DNA of 64,000 nucleotides from JAICYJ01 sp963766445 (GTDB lineage: Bacteria > Actinomycetota > Thermoleophilia > Gaiellales > JAICJC01): assembly GCA_963766445.1 (NCBI GenBank), contig CAVXZW010000027.1:1-64000 (forward strand). Reading direction: 5' to 3'. Below the pieces are notes generated by a model. It searched no databases and was not told the origin of the DNA. It saw only the letters and a list, made by a program, of their open reading frames with translations. Below, piece after piece: positions 44,747 through 55,991 of the stretch (within the stretch, counting starts at the first letter, position 1; each line of letters begins with the position of its first letter). Both the position numbers and the translations under genes were made by a program.

Positions 44747-46114
44747 ATGCTCCGCCGCGTCCTGATCGCGAACCGCGGGGAGGCGGCGGTGCGCCTGGTG
44801 CGGGCCTGCCACGACCTCGGCGCGGAGGCGGTGGCCGTGTACTCGACCGCCGACAGCGACGGGCTGTGGGTGGGCCTGGCCGACCGCGCGGTGTGCATCG
44901 GGCCGCACGCGCCGGCCGACAGCTACCTGCGGGTGCCGAACCTGATCGCGGCCGCCGAGACCACCGGCTGCGATGCCGTCCATCCCGGCTGGGGGTTCCT
45001 GGCCGAGAACGCCGGCTTCGTGCGCGCATGCGAGGACAACGACCTGGTGTTCGTGGGCCCGTCGGCCGAGGCGATCGAGCTGATGGGCGACAAGAGCCGT
45101 GCCAAGCAGACGATGAGCAGCGCCGGCGTGCCGCTGGTGCCGGGCAGCCAGGAGCGGCTGTCGGGTGCCGCCGAGGCGGCCCAGCTGGCCGGCCAGGTCG
45201 GCTACCCGGTGCTGCTGAAGGCGTCTGCCGGAGGCGGTGGCCGCGGCATGCGCATGGTCGCCGGGCCGGATCAGGTCGAGGAGGCCTACCGGATGGCGTC
45301 GGCCGAGGCCGAGAGCGCCTTCGGGGACGGCGGCATGTACCTCGAGAAGGCGATCGTCGAGCCCCGACACGTCGAGATGCAGGTGCTGGCCGACGGTGAG
45401 GGCGGCGTGCTGGTGCTGGGCGAGCGCGACTGCTCGGTGCAGCGCAGGCACCAGAAGCTGATCGAGGAGGGGCCCAGCCCGGCGCTGGACGAGCCCACCC
45501 GTGCCGCGATGGCCGAGGCGGCGGGCCGCGCCTGCAGGGCCTGCGACTACGTCAACGCCGGCACCGTCGAGTTCCTGGTCGACCGCGACGGCGGGTTCTC
45601 GTTCATCGAGATGAACACCCGCCTGCAGGTCGAGCACCCCGTGTCGGAGCTGCTCACCGGCATCGACATCGCCGTCTGGCAGCTGCGGATCGCCGGCGGG
45701 GAGCGCCTGCCGGCCACCGGCCTGGCGCCGCTCGTCGGCCACGCCATCGAGTTTCGCATCAACTGCGAGGACCCCCGCCGCGGGTTCATGCCGGCGGCCG
45801 GCACCGTCAGCCGCTTCCGGCCGCCGCTCGGCGCCGGCGTGCGCGTCGACACCCATGCCTACGAGGGCTACCGGGTGCCGCCGTTCTACGACTCGCTGCT
45901 GGCCAAGGTGATCGTCCACGGCGGCGATCGCGAGCAGGCCATGGCGAGGGCCCGCCGTGCGCTGGGCGAGCTCGAGATCGAGGGCGTGGCCACCACCCGC
46001 GAGCTGTTCCTGGAGATCCTGGACGAGCCCCGCTTCGGCTCCGGTCGCTACACGACCGCCTACCTCGACGATGCCCGGGGCGCGCTGCCGTCGCTGGCGG
46101 AGCAGGTGGCATGA
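44747..46114 (+). CDS. accC: Biotin carboxylase
   Basis: 455 residues, intact. ATP-grasp enzyme that carboxylates the biotin on the carrier. RRVLIANRGEAAVRLVRA at the start, VHPGWGFLAENA, the glycine loop KASAGGGGRGMR, ERDCSVQRRHQKLIEE, and EMNTRLQVEHPVSE are all present. It lies 5 bp after the carrier fusion gene. Depending on which carboxyltransferase it meets it could serve acetyl-CoA or pyruvate carboxylation; no accA or accD is in the window. Overlaps the next gene by 4 bp. Confidence 0.96.
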   Translation: MLRRVLIANRGEAAVRLVRACHDLGAEAVAVYSTADSDGLWVGLADRAVCIGPHAPADSYLRVPNLIAAAETTGCDAVHPGWGFLAENAGFVRACEDNDLVFVGPSAEAIELMGDKSRAKQTMSSAGVPLVPGSQERLSGAAEAAQLAGQVGYPVLLKASAGGGGRGMRMVAGPDQVEEAYRMASAEAESAFGDGGMYLEKAIVEPRHVEMQVLADGEGGVLVLGERDCSVQRRHQKLIEEGPSPALDEPTRAAMAEAAGRACRACDYVNAGTVEFLVDRDGGFSFIEMNTRLQVEHPVSELLTGIDIAVWQLRIAGGERLPATGLAPLVGHAIEFRINCEDPRRGFMPAAGTVSRFRPPLGAGVRVDTHAYEGYRVPPFYDSLLAKVIVHGGDREQAMARARRALGELEIEGVATTRELFLEILDEPRFGSGRYTTAYLDDARGALPSLAEQVA

Positions 46115-46431
46115 GCGTGCAGCTGGCGAACGCGACCATCTCCGACGAGGCGCTCGTCTCGATCGTCCGCGGCGCCGTCGGGCGGGTGGAGGGTGTGCGC
46201 CTCGATCAGCCCGGCCGCGTGTCGCGCGTGCTGCCGGGCCGGCGCGGCGCGGTCAGCTGGGAGCTGGACACACGAGGCGTCGCCTTCGACGTGGACGTGG
46301 CCGCCTCCTACGGCGTGCCGCTGCGGCGGGCCGCCGCCGACGTGCGCGAGCAGGTGGCGGCGGCCGTGATCGGAATGACCGGGCTGCCTGTGCGCTCGGT
46401 GGACGTCACGGTGACGGGCGTGGAGCGATGA
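46111..46431 (+). CDS. Asp23/Gls24 family protein
   Basis: 106 residues. NATISDEALVSIVRGAVGRVEGV matches the start of the Asp23 fold, with VAFDVDVAASYGVPLRRAAADVREQVAAAV as the core and VDVTVTGVE at the end. These small proteins sit between accC and nusB in most Gram-positive genomes, as YqhY in Bacillus, where loss disturbs fatty acid synthesis control. ATGA overlaps on both sides. Confidence 0.92.
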   Translation: MSVQLANATISDEALVSIVRGAVGRVEGVRLDQPGRVSRVLPGRRGAVSWELDTRGVAFDVDVAASYGVPLRRAAADVREQVAAAVIGMTGLPVRSVDVTVTGVER

Positions 46432-46830
46432 GCCGGCGCGGCGAGCGCAAGGCGGCGGCCTTCCTGCTCTACCAGCACGATCTGATGGACGAGCCGTTCG
46501 AGTGCGCTCTACGAGTCCTACCAGCGCGACACCGGCGAGCCCGTCAGCGAGTTCACCCGCGTGCGTGCGGAGGGCGTCTGGGCATCCCGCGAGCGCCTCG
46601 ACCACGCCATCGACGAGGCCGCGCAGGGCTGGACGAGCGAGCGCATGGCAGTGCTGGAGCGGAACATCCTGCGGCTGGCGGTGTGGGAGATGAGCGAGGG
46701 GGATGTGCCGGCCGCGGTGGCGATCGACGAGGCCGTGACGCTGGCCAAGCGCTACGCCTCGCCCGAGGCGGCCACGCTCGTGAACGGTATCCTGGGCCGG
46801 ATCGCGCGCACCGAGGGGGTGGGAACCTGA
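46428..46830 (+). CDS. nusB: Transcription antitermination factor NusB
   Basis: All-helical RNA-binding protein of rRNA antitermination complexes. SRRGERKAAAFLLYQHDLMD is the usual N-terminus; later parts are ERMAVLERNILRLAVWEM and VPAAVAIDEAVTLAKRYASPEAATLVNGILGRI. One extra base near 46506 breaks the frame in ALYESYQRDTG; corrected it is 133 residues. ATG overlaps the Asp23 gene. Position after asp23 is conserved. Confidence 0.94.
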
Positions 46831-47015
46831 GCGACGACGTGCTTGCAGAGTTGGCGACCCAGATCGAGCAGCTGCGCGGGCGGCTGGACGGCGAGCAGCT
46901 GGACCCCGCCGAGACGGCCGATCTGCTCGAGCAGATCACGCAGCTCGCTCAGCAGGCGCTGGACGAGATCGAGCGCCGTGCCGAAGGGCTCGAGACGACG
47001 GAGCCCTCGCCCTGA
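46827..47015 (+). CDS. xseB: Exonuclease VII small-subunit-like protein
   Basis: 62 residues, an all-helical hairpin: ELATQIEQLRGRLDGEQLDPAETADLLEQITQLAQQALDEIERRAEG, matching the pattern of XseB. Its place between nusB and the polyprenyl synthase agrees with the Bacillus order, although xseA and folD are missing between them. The frame begins at a CTG overlapping the nusB stop (CTGA), reading LSDDVLAEL; the first standard start is GTG at 46839. I take CTG as the likelier start because two other genes here do the same. Confidence 0.65.
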   Translation: MSDDVLAELATQIEQLRGRLDGEQLDPAETADLLEQITQLAQQALDEIERRAEGLETTEPSP

Positions 47016-47797
47016 TCGAGCCGTACCTGGAGGGCCTGGCCGCCCAGTCCGAGCTCGACGGCATGGACGACGCTGTCCGCTACTCGCTGCTGTCGCCCGG
47101 AAAGCGCGTGCGTCCGCGGCTGTGCCTGGCTGCGACCGGCGCCGCGGGCGGCGATCCGGAGCGGGCGCTGCCCGCTGCCGCCGCGCTGGAGATGATCCAC
47201 GCCTTCTCGCTCGTCCACGACGACCTGCCGGCGCTCGACGACGACGACCTGCGGCGGGGCCGGCCGGCCAGCCACGTTCGCTACGGCGAGGCGGTGGCGG
47301 TGCTGGCCGGCGACGCGCTGCTGAACGCCGCCTACAGCCATGTCATCAGGCACCTGGCCGAGCCGGCGGACGTGAAGCTCGCGGTGCTGGCGGAGCTCTC
47401 GGGTGGCGTGGCGGCGATGATCGACGGGCAGTACCTGGACGTGACTGCGGCCGCGCCGACCGAGGACGACCTGGCGCGGCTGCACCGGCTCAAGACCGGC
47501 GCGCTGATCGAGGCGTCGGTGGCATGCGGCCTGTGGGTGGCCGGGCTGCCGCCCGACGATCAGCGCCCGTACCGCAGGTTCGCGGCCGAGCTGGGACTGC
47601 TGTTCCAGATCGTCGACGACGTGCTCGACGACGGCACCGACGGCGAGCCCAGCTACGTCACGCTGCTCGGCCGGGATCGGGCCCGCGAGATGGCGCACGA
47701 GTCGCACGAGCGGGTACTCGAGCTGCTGGCCGCGATCGACGGTGACCGTTCGCAGCTGGCGGAGCTGACAGAGCTGATCGCCCGCCGCAGCGCGTGA
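47012..47797 (+). CDS. ispA: Polyprenyl diphosphate synthase (farnesyl/geranylgeranyl type)
   Basis: Condenses isopentenyl diphosphate with allylic diphosphates. First aspartate motif DDLPALDDDDLRRG (DDxxxxD), second QIVDDVLDD, plus SLLSPGKRVRPRL and GQYLDV. About 261 residues from CTG 47012. Family homology clearly extends upstream of the first Met (47063) through LIEPYLEGLAAQSELDG, back to a CTG overlapping the previous stop (CTGA). No standard start lies in frame further upstream. Product chain length is not certain. Confidence 0.92.
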   Translation: MIEPYLEGLAAQSELDGMDDAVRYSLLSPGKRVRPRLCLAATGAAGGDPERALPAAAALEMIHAFSLVHDDLPALDDDDLRRGRPASHVRYGEAVAVLAGDALLNAAYSHVIRHLAEPADVKLAVLAELSGGVAAMIDGQYLDVTAAAPTEDDLARLHRLKTGALIEASVACGLWVAGLPPDDQRPYRRFAAELGLLFQIVDDVLDDGTDGEPSYVTLLGRDRAREMAHESHERVLELLAAIDGDRSQLAELTELIARRSA

Positions 47798-48274
47798 TCG
47801 CGGTCGTGCCCTACGACGCCGCCTGGCCGGGGATGTACGCGGCGGAGCGTGATCGTCTGGCCGCTGCGCTGGGCGAGTTCGCGGTGCGGATCGACCACGT
47901 CGGATCGACGGCGGTGCCGGGGCTTGCGGCCAAGCCATGGATCGACATCCAGGTGCAGGTGCGCCGGATGCGGCTCCCGGGACGCGTACCGCGACCGGCT
48001 GTTGGCGCTCGGCTACCTGCACCACCCGGACGACGACGACCACGAGTTCTTCGATCGCCGGCCGTATCACGTCCACGTCTGCGCTGCGGGTGGCGACTGG
48101 GCGCGGCGGCACCTCGCCTTCCGCGACCTGCTGCGGCGGGATCCGGCCGCCCGGGCCGCCTACCAGTAGGAGAAGCTGCGCCTGGCCGCCGAGCATGACG
48201 ACGTGCTCGCCTACACGGAGGCGAAGACGCCGATCATTCGCCGCCTGCAGGACGCTTCTATCCTGCCGCCATGA
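47794..48274 (+). pseudogene. GrpB/UPF0157 family protein, frameshifted and with an in-frame TAG
   Basis: The GTG start overlaps the upstream stop. The first 58 codons read VIAVVPYDAAWPGMYAAERD, then IDHVGSTAVPGLAAKPWIDI, the typical nucleotidyltransferase-like GrpB start. One extra base near 47970 shifts to YRDRLLALGYLHHP and RRPYHVHVCAAGGDWARRHLAFRDLLR. A TAG follows at 48167 and the same frame then continues EKLRLAAEHDDVLAYTEAKTPIIRRL to a stop that overlaps tlyA as ATGA. The TAG cannot be explained by an indel, so the gene may really be decaying, or there are two errors. Confidence 0.75.
48259..48264 (+). promoter_or_regulatory. -10 box TATCCT before tlyA
   Basis: TATCCT, then 6 nt, then the ATG at 48271, within the end of the GrpB gene. 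Confidence 0.55.
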
Positions 48275-49074
48275 CCTCGCGCCGTCGCCTGGACGCCGAG
48301 CTGGTTGAGCGGGGGCTGGCCGAGAACCGCAGCCGCGCCCAGGCGCTGGTCATGGCGGGGCGCGTGACCGTCGGCGGGCGGATGGTGGACAAGGCCGGCA
48401 CCGCCGTCGCAGACGACGCCGACATCGCAGTCAGCGAGCGGCCGCGCTACGTGTCACGCGGCGGCGACAAGCTCGAGACCGGCCTGCGTCGCTGGTACGT
48501 GGACGTCACCGGCGAGCGCTGCCTGGACGTGGGTGCCTCCACCGGCGGCTTCACGGACTGCCTGCTGCAGCACGGCGCGGCCGAGGTGATCGCGCTCGAC
48601 GTTGGCCGCGGCCAGCTGCACGAGCGGCTGCGCTCGAACCCGTCCGTGCACGTGATCGAGCGCATGAACGCGCGTGCGCTGACCGCGGCAGACCTGCCCT
48701 ACCGGCCCGGGTTCATGACAGCCGACGTGTCGTTCATCTCGCTGCGGCTGGTGCTGCCGCCGGTCGTTGCGGCCGCCGCCCCGGAGTGGCGCGCGATCGT
48801 GCTGGTGAAGCCGCAGTTCGAGGCCGGGCGGGAGCTGGTCAGGGATGGGGTGGTGCGCGACCCGGCGGTGCGCGGGCAGGTGTTACACGATCTTTGCGCG
48901 TTCGTGACCGGATCGGGCTCCGCCATCCTGGGCGTGTGCGATTCTTCCCACCCGGGGCCGGCGGGCAACCGCGAGTACCTCCTGTACCTCGCCTCGCCCG
49001 GCCATCCGGTGAGCCAGGAGCGCGAGGTCGATGTCGACGCGGAGATCCGAGATGCTGTCCACAACCCCGGCTAG
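48271..49074 (+). CDS. tlyA: TlyA-type rRNA 2'-O-methyltransferase
   Basis: 267 residues. N-terminal S4 RNA-binding domain (RRRLDAELVERGLAENRSRAQ), then an FtsJ-type methyltransferase. The SAM motif is CLDVGASTGGFTDCLLQ and the K-D-K-E set lies in RGGDKLE, TADVSF, VLVKPQFE and NREYLLYL. TlyA methylates C1409 (16S) and C1920 (23S) in mycobacteria, making them capreomycin-sensitive. Its place before nadK and recN is conserved. Confidence 0.96.
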   Translation: MTSRRRLDAELVERGLAENRSRAQALVMAGRVTVGGRMVDKAGTAVADDADIAVSERPRYVSRGGDKLETGLRRWYVDVTGERCLDVGASTGGFTDCLLQHGAAEVIALDVGRGQLHERLRSNPSVHVIERMNARALTAADLPYRPGFMTADVSFISLRLVLPPVVAAAAPEWRAIVLVKPQFEAGRELVRDGVVRDPAVRGQVLHDLCAFVTGSGSAILGVCDSSHPGPAGNREYLLYLASPGHPVSQEREVDVDAEIRDAVHNPG

Positions 49075-49854
49075 CGGGCCGGTGACGCGGGCGGCCGTGG
49101 TCACGCACGGCCGCATCGAGCGGATCGGCGACGCCGCCGACCGCCTGCGCGCGGTCGCCGAGCGCTGCGGCGTGGAGCTGGTCGAGGACACGAGCGCCGA
49201 CCTGGCGGTCGTGCTGGGCGGTGACGGCACCACGCTGCGGGCGCTGCACCGCTACCTCGGCACCGAGGTGCCCTGCCTGGGCGTCAACTTCGGCCGGGTC
49301 GGCTTCCTGACGAGCGTCGATGCCGGCCAGCTGGAGGCCGGCATCGAACAGGCCTTCAGCGGCGGCTACGAGGTGATCGATTGCCCACGCTGCGCGGGCA
49401 CGACGGCCTGCATGACCTGGTGGCGATCAACGACATCGTGCTCACCAGCGGCATCCTGGGCCGGATGGTGATCCTCGAGTGGAGCGTCGACGGCACCTCG
49501 CTGGGCGAGGTGGGCTGCGACGGAGCGATCCTGGCCACGCCCACCGGCTCGACCGCCTACAACCTCTCGGCCGGCGGCCCGGTGCTGGCGTGGGGGGCCG
49601 ACGCCTTCGTGCTCTCGTTCGCCTCGCCGCACTCGCTGCACGCCCGCTCGATGGTGCTGGGTGAGCAGCACCGGGTCGAGGTGCACAACCGCTCCGACGA
49701 CGTCCCGCTGCAGGTGGTGCAGGACGGCCACAGCATGGGCGACGTGCCGCCCGGCGGGCGCATGATCGTGGGCATGGGGGAGCAGCGCGCGCGGCTGGCG
49801 CGGCTGGCCGGCACCTCATTCTTCAGCCGCTACCGGGAGACGTTCACGGCGTGA
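49052..49854 (+). CDS. nadK: NAD kinase
   Basis: Phosphorylates NAD to NADP. Conserved VVLGGDGTTLRALHRY, GVNFGRVGFLTSV, AINDIVLTSG (the usual NE is ND) and ATPTGSTAYNLSAGGP. One missing base near 49381 breaks the frame before LPTLRGHDG; corrected it is 267 residues. ATG 49052 follows GGAG and overlaps tlyA; a GTG at 49082 is an alternative. Stop overlaps the recN start. Confidence 0.94.
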
Positions 49855-51514
49855 CGCTGCTGCGCCTGCAGATCGACAACCTGGCACTGATCGACCACGC
49901 CGAGCTGGAGCTGGGGCCGGGCCTGAACGTCTTCACAGGCGAGACCGGCGCCGGCAAGACGATGCTCGCGCAGGCGATCGGGCTGCTGGCCGGTGCCGCA
50001 CCGGCCGCCGGCATGGTCGGCCCGCACGGAGCGGAGACCTACGTGGAGGCGGAGTTCGCCGTCCCCGACGGGTTCTTCGAGCAGCTGGCTCCGGAGGCGG
50101 TGGCGGCGCTGCGCCCGGAGGGCGAGACGACGCTCGTGGTGGCGCGGCGGATCGCCGCCAGCGGCCGCAGCCGGGCGCTGGTGTGGGGGCGGAGCTGCGC
50201 CCGCGACGATCTCGAGCAGCTGGGCGAGCTGCTGCTCGAGGTGTCCTCGCAGCACGAGGCGCGGCGCCTGGCCCGGCCCGCCACGCAGCTCGACCTGCTC
50301 GACTCGGCCGCCCGCAACGACAAGCTGCGCTCGGCCATGGCCGGCGCCTGGCGCGAGCTGCGCACGGCCCGCGAGCAGCTGGCGCAGGCCCGGGACGCCG
50401 CCGCCGATGCCGAGCGCCGCCGCGGCGAGCTGGAGGAGCTGGTCGGACCGTGTCGGTGAGGCCGCCATCGATGCCGGCGAGCCGGTCGCCCTGGCCCAGG
50501 AGCGCGAGCGACTGCGGCATCTGGACGAGCTGGTGGCGGCGATCGCCGGTGCGGCCGCGCTGGTCAATCCCGAGGAGGGCGACGGCGCTCTCAGCCTGGC
50601 CGCGTCGCGCAGCCGAGCTGCTCGGCGACGCCGAGCGCTACCAGCCGGAGCTGGGGGCGGTGGCGGCCGAGCTGCGCGACTCCTCCCTGCGCATGCAGGA
50701 GGCGGCGATCGAGCTGCGCGCCCAGCTGGACGGCCTCGAGCCGGAGCCCGGCCGGCTCGAGCACGTCGAGCAGCGGCTGCTCCTGTTCTCCGAGCTCGAG
50801 CACCGCTTCGGCACGCCCGCCGCCGACCTGCCCGCGCGCTGCGCGGAGGCGCAGGCGGCGCTCGACCTGATCGACACCGGAGGACGCCGGCTGGCCGAGC
50901 TGGAGGCCGCCCTGGCCGAGGCGACGGCCGCGGCGGAGCGCGCGGCCGCCCGCCTGCACGCGGCCCGCAGCAAGGCTGCGAAGCCGTTCTCGCAGGCCGT
51001 CGAGACGGAGCTGGCCGACCTCGGCATGGACGGCGCGCGGCTGCAGGTGCAGATCGAGCCGGCCGAACTGGGCGTGCGCGGGGCCGACCGGGTGACGCTG
51101 CTCCTGGCCGCCAACGCCGGCCTGCCGCCGGGCCCGATCGCGAGCGTTGCCTCGGGAGGCGAGCTGTCGCGGATCGCGCTGGCGGTGCGGGTGGTGGCGC
51201 GGTCCGCGGGCGGCGCGGCCACGCTGCTGCTGGACGAGGTCGACGCCGGCGTGGGCGGGCGCACGGCGCACGCGGTGGCCGAGAAGCTGAAGCGCCTGTC
51301 GGCCGGCGCGCAGCTGCTGTGCATCACCCACCTGCCCCAGATCGCCGGGTCGGCAGACGTGCACTTCCGGGTCGAGAAGGCGCAGGGTGATCCGGCCGTG
51401 ACGGCGGTCGCCCGGCTCGAGGGCGATGCGATCGTCGAGGAGGTCGCGCGCATGCTGGGCGGCCTCGAGGGCGACGAGACCGCCCTGCGGCACGCCGCCG
51501 CGATGCTGGGCTGA
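49851..51514 (+). CDS. recN: DNA repair protein RecN
   Basis: SMC-like ATPase in double-strand break repair. Walker A FTGETGAGKTMLAQAIGLL, the coiled-coil middle rich in Arg/Glu/Ala, then the ABC signature ASGGELSRIALAV and Walker B LLLDEVDAGVGGRTA, with ITHLPQIAG. Two +1 indels (about 50450 and 50612) break the coiled coil; corrected length is 553 residues, normal. GTG start overlapping nadK by 4 bp. Confidence 0.95.
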
Positions 51515-51546
51515 CCGGCGCCCGGGCCGCCGTCGTGGTGCTCGCG

Positions 51547-51552
51547 TATGAT
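51547..51552 (+). promoter_or_regulatory. -10 box TATGAT with a normal leader before pyrG
   Basis: TATGAT is followed by about 40 nt of leader containing GGAAAGGTGG 7 nt before the GTG at 51594, so pyrG looks to have an ordinary Shine-Dalgarno start, unlike its leaderless neighbours. Confidence 0.5.
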
Positions 51553-51593
51553 GCCTTCCCGGGGCCGGTCACTCTCGGAAAGGTGGACACCAG

Positions 51594-53233
<1,640 letters not shown>

Positions 53234-53237
<4 letters not shown>

Positions 53238-54768
53238 GCGGATCTCGAGCGGACGATCCGGGGATGACGACTATCGACGACACCTGGTCGGAGCTGACCG
53301 CGCGCATGCGCGGGTTCGCCGACCTCAGCAACGTCAACGCGCTGCTGGGCTGGGACCAGGAGACCTACATGCCGCTGCGCGGCAGCGACGCCCGCGCCCG
53401 CCAGATGGCGACGATGCGGGTGATCCGGCACGAGATGCTGGTGAACCCGCGGCTGGGCGAGCTGCTCGACCGGGCCGGCGATGAGCCGCTCGACCGGCCG
53501 CGGCAGGAGATGGTGCGGCTGCTGCGCCGCGACCGCGACCGCGCGGTGAAGCTGCCGCCGGAGTTCGTGCGGCGGCTGGCGCTGGCCGAGGGGCGGGGCG
53601 CGGTGGCCTGGCGGGTGGCGCGCGAGGAGGGTGACTTCGCCCTTTACGAGCCGGCGCTCGAGGAGATCATCGCCGCCAAGCGGGACGAGGCCGACCTGGT
53701 CGGCTTCGACGGTGAGCGTTACGACGCGCTGCTCGACCAGTTCGAGCCGGGCATGCGGGTCGCGCGTCTGGAGCCGCTGCTGGCCCCGTTGCGCGCGGAG
53801 CTGGGCGAGCTGCTGGCCGCGATCGTGGCGGCGCCGCAGCTGGAGCAGGCCCCGTTCGAGCAGCGGCTGTTCCCGGACGCGCAGCAGTGGGATCTGACCA
53901 TGCGGCTGCTGGGCGACCTCGGGTTCGACCTCACCGCCGGGCGCCAGGACCGCTCAGCGCACCCGTTCACCCAGACCATGGCGCTGGGCGACATCCGCGT
54001 GACGACGCGCATCGACGAGCGTCATCCGCTGAGCGGGATCTACTCGACCGTGCACGAGGCCGGGCACGGCCTGTACGAGCAGGGCTTCGAGCCCCGGTAC
54101 GAGGACACGCCGCTGGCGGCGGCGCCGTCGCTGGGGCTGCACGAGTCACAGTCGCGGCTGTGGGAGAACATCGTGGGGCGCAGCCGGCCGTTCTGGGATC
54201 ACTACGCGCCGGTCATGCGCGAGATCTTCCCCGACGTGGCGGCGGACATCACCGCCGAGCAGCTGTACCTGGCCTGCAACCGCGTGCAGCCGTCGCTGAT
54301 CCGCGTCGAGGCCGACGAGGTCACCTACAACCTGCACATCCTGATCCGCTTCGAGCTGGAGCTGGCGCTGATGCGCGACCAGCTCGAGGTGGCGGAGCTG
54401 CCGGGAGCGTGGGGCGATGCCTACGAGCGCACGCTGGGGCTGCGCCCCGAGAACGACGTGCTGGGCGTGATGCAGGACATCCACTGGTCGCACGGATCGT
54501 TCGGCTACTTCCCGACCTACACCCTGGGCAACCTCTACTCGGCCTGCTCTGGGATGCCTACTGCAAGGACGATCCCGCGGCCGAGGAGCACATCGGCGCC
54601 GGTGAGTTCCAGCATGTCCTGGGCTGGATGCGCGAGCACGTGCACCGTGCGGGAGCCATCGACCAGGGCGAGGATCTGATCCGGCGCGTGACCGGCTCCG
54701 GGATCGACCACGCGCCGTTCATGCGGTACCTGTGGGCGAAGTACCGGACGCTGTACGGCCTGGCGTAA
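53234..54768 (+). CDS. Carboxypeptidase Taq (M32 metallopeptidase)
   Basis: Zinc carboxypeptidase with HExxH in STVHEAGHGLYEQGF and the following LGLHESQSRLWENIVGRSRPFW. DQETYMPLRGSDARA and the C-terminal FGYFPTYTLGNLYSA with GDLIRRV-like end (QGEDLIRRVTG) fit the family. One missing base near 54545 breaks the frame; corrected, it continues LWDAYCKDDPAAEEHI to 54768, 511 residues. GTG overlaps pyrG (GTGA); an ATG at 53264 is an alternative start. Confidence 0.93.
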
Positions 54769-54779
54769 GACCGAAGACC

Positions 54780-55903
54780 ATGAACGCCACCGACTCCGTC
54801 CTCGACATGTTCCTGGAGCTGGCCGCCATCAGCAGCCCGCCCGGCCACGAGCGGGAGGTCGCTGACCGCGTCCACGGCTTCCTGCACCAGCTCGGCCTCG
54901 AGACCGACGAGGACGAGGCCGGCGCGCGCGATCGGGTCGGAGATCGGGAACATCATGTGCCGCGTGCCGGCCACCGTGCCCGGGACGCCCATCTTCCTGA
55001 ACGCGCACCTGGACACCGTGCCGCCCACGGATGCGATCGAGCCGGTCGTGAACGACGGCGTGGTCACCAACAGCCGGGACGCGATCCTGGGCGCCGACAA
55101 CAAGGCGGCGGTGGTGGCGATGCTGGCGGCCGTGCGCGACCGCGTGCAGGGCGGGGGAGAGCACGCCGGGCTGGAGCTCGTGTTCACGCCGATGGAGGAG
55201 ATCGGACTCGAGGGGCGCCAAGCGGTTCGACGTCTCGCGGCTGCAGGCCGAGTTCGGCTACTGCTACGACCACGCCGCGCCGATCGGCCAGATCGTGCTG
55301 GCGGCGCCGTCCCAGCGCACGCTGCGGCTCACCTTCCGGGACGGCCGTCGCATTCGGGCATGGTCCCGGAGCAGGGACGCAGTGCGATCCTGGCCGCGGC
55401 GCGCGCGATCGCCGCGATGCCGCTCGGGCGCATCGACCCGGAGACCACCACCAACGTCGGCCTGATCGAGGGCGGCGTGGCCGGCAACATCGTCCCGCCG
55501 CTGTGCGCGGTGAGCGCGGAGGCCCGCAGCCGCAGCGCCGATCCGGCTGAGCGAGACGGTGCAGGCGATGCTCGACGCCTGCACGGCCGCCGCCAGCGAG
55601 ACGGGGTGTGAGGTCGAGGCGGCGGTCGCCAGCGAGTACGAGACCTACCGATTCTCCGGCGACGAGCGCCCGGTCGCGCTGGCGGTGCGCGCGCTGGCCG
55701 CCTGCGGCTATGAGCCCGGCTTCATCGAGTCGGGAGGCGGCGCCGACGCCAACGTGTTCAACGCCGCCGGCACGCCCTGTCTGAACCTGTGCAACGGCGC
55801 GGCCGAGATCCACACGTCGGCCGAGCACATCTCGGTGGCCGACCTCGAGGGCATGACCGCGGTCACCGCTGCGCTGATCGATCTTGCCCATAACGGCGGA
55901 TGA
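54780..55903 (+). CDS. M20 family peptidase (PepT-like)
   Basis: Zinc di/tripeptidase. Metal-binding segments NAHLDTVPP and ILGADNKAAVVAML, catalytic Glu in TPMEEIGLEG, dimerisation domain with GRPSHSGMVPEQGRSA, and ESGGGADANVFNAAG with NLCNGAAEIHTSAE at the end. Four indels (+1 near 54930, +1 near 55215, -1 near 55340, +1 near 55530) scatter it over three frames; corrected it is 373 residues. It follows the Taq peptidase by 12 bp, suggesting a small peptide-use operon. Confidence 0.9.
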
Positions 55904-55908
55904 GGCCG

Positions 55909-55914
55909 TACAAT
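55909..55914 (+). promoter_or_regulatory. -10 box TACAAT before ald
   Basis: TACAAT right after the peptidase stop, with a leader of about 70 nt carrying AAAGAGGG 9-10 nt before the ATG at 55992; a leadered promoter. Confidence 0.5.
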
Positions 55915-55991
55915 CTCGGGGTTTGACCGGCCGGCACCCGTGAGATCTTCCGGCGCCCGACTCCCCCGCCATCCAAAGAGGGTATGTCCAC

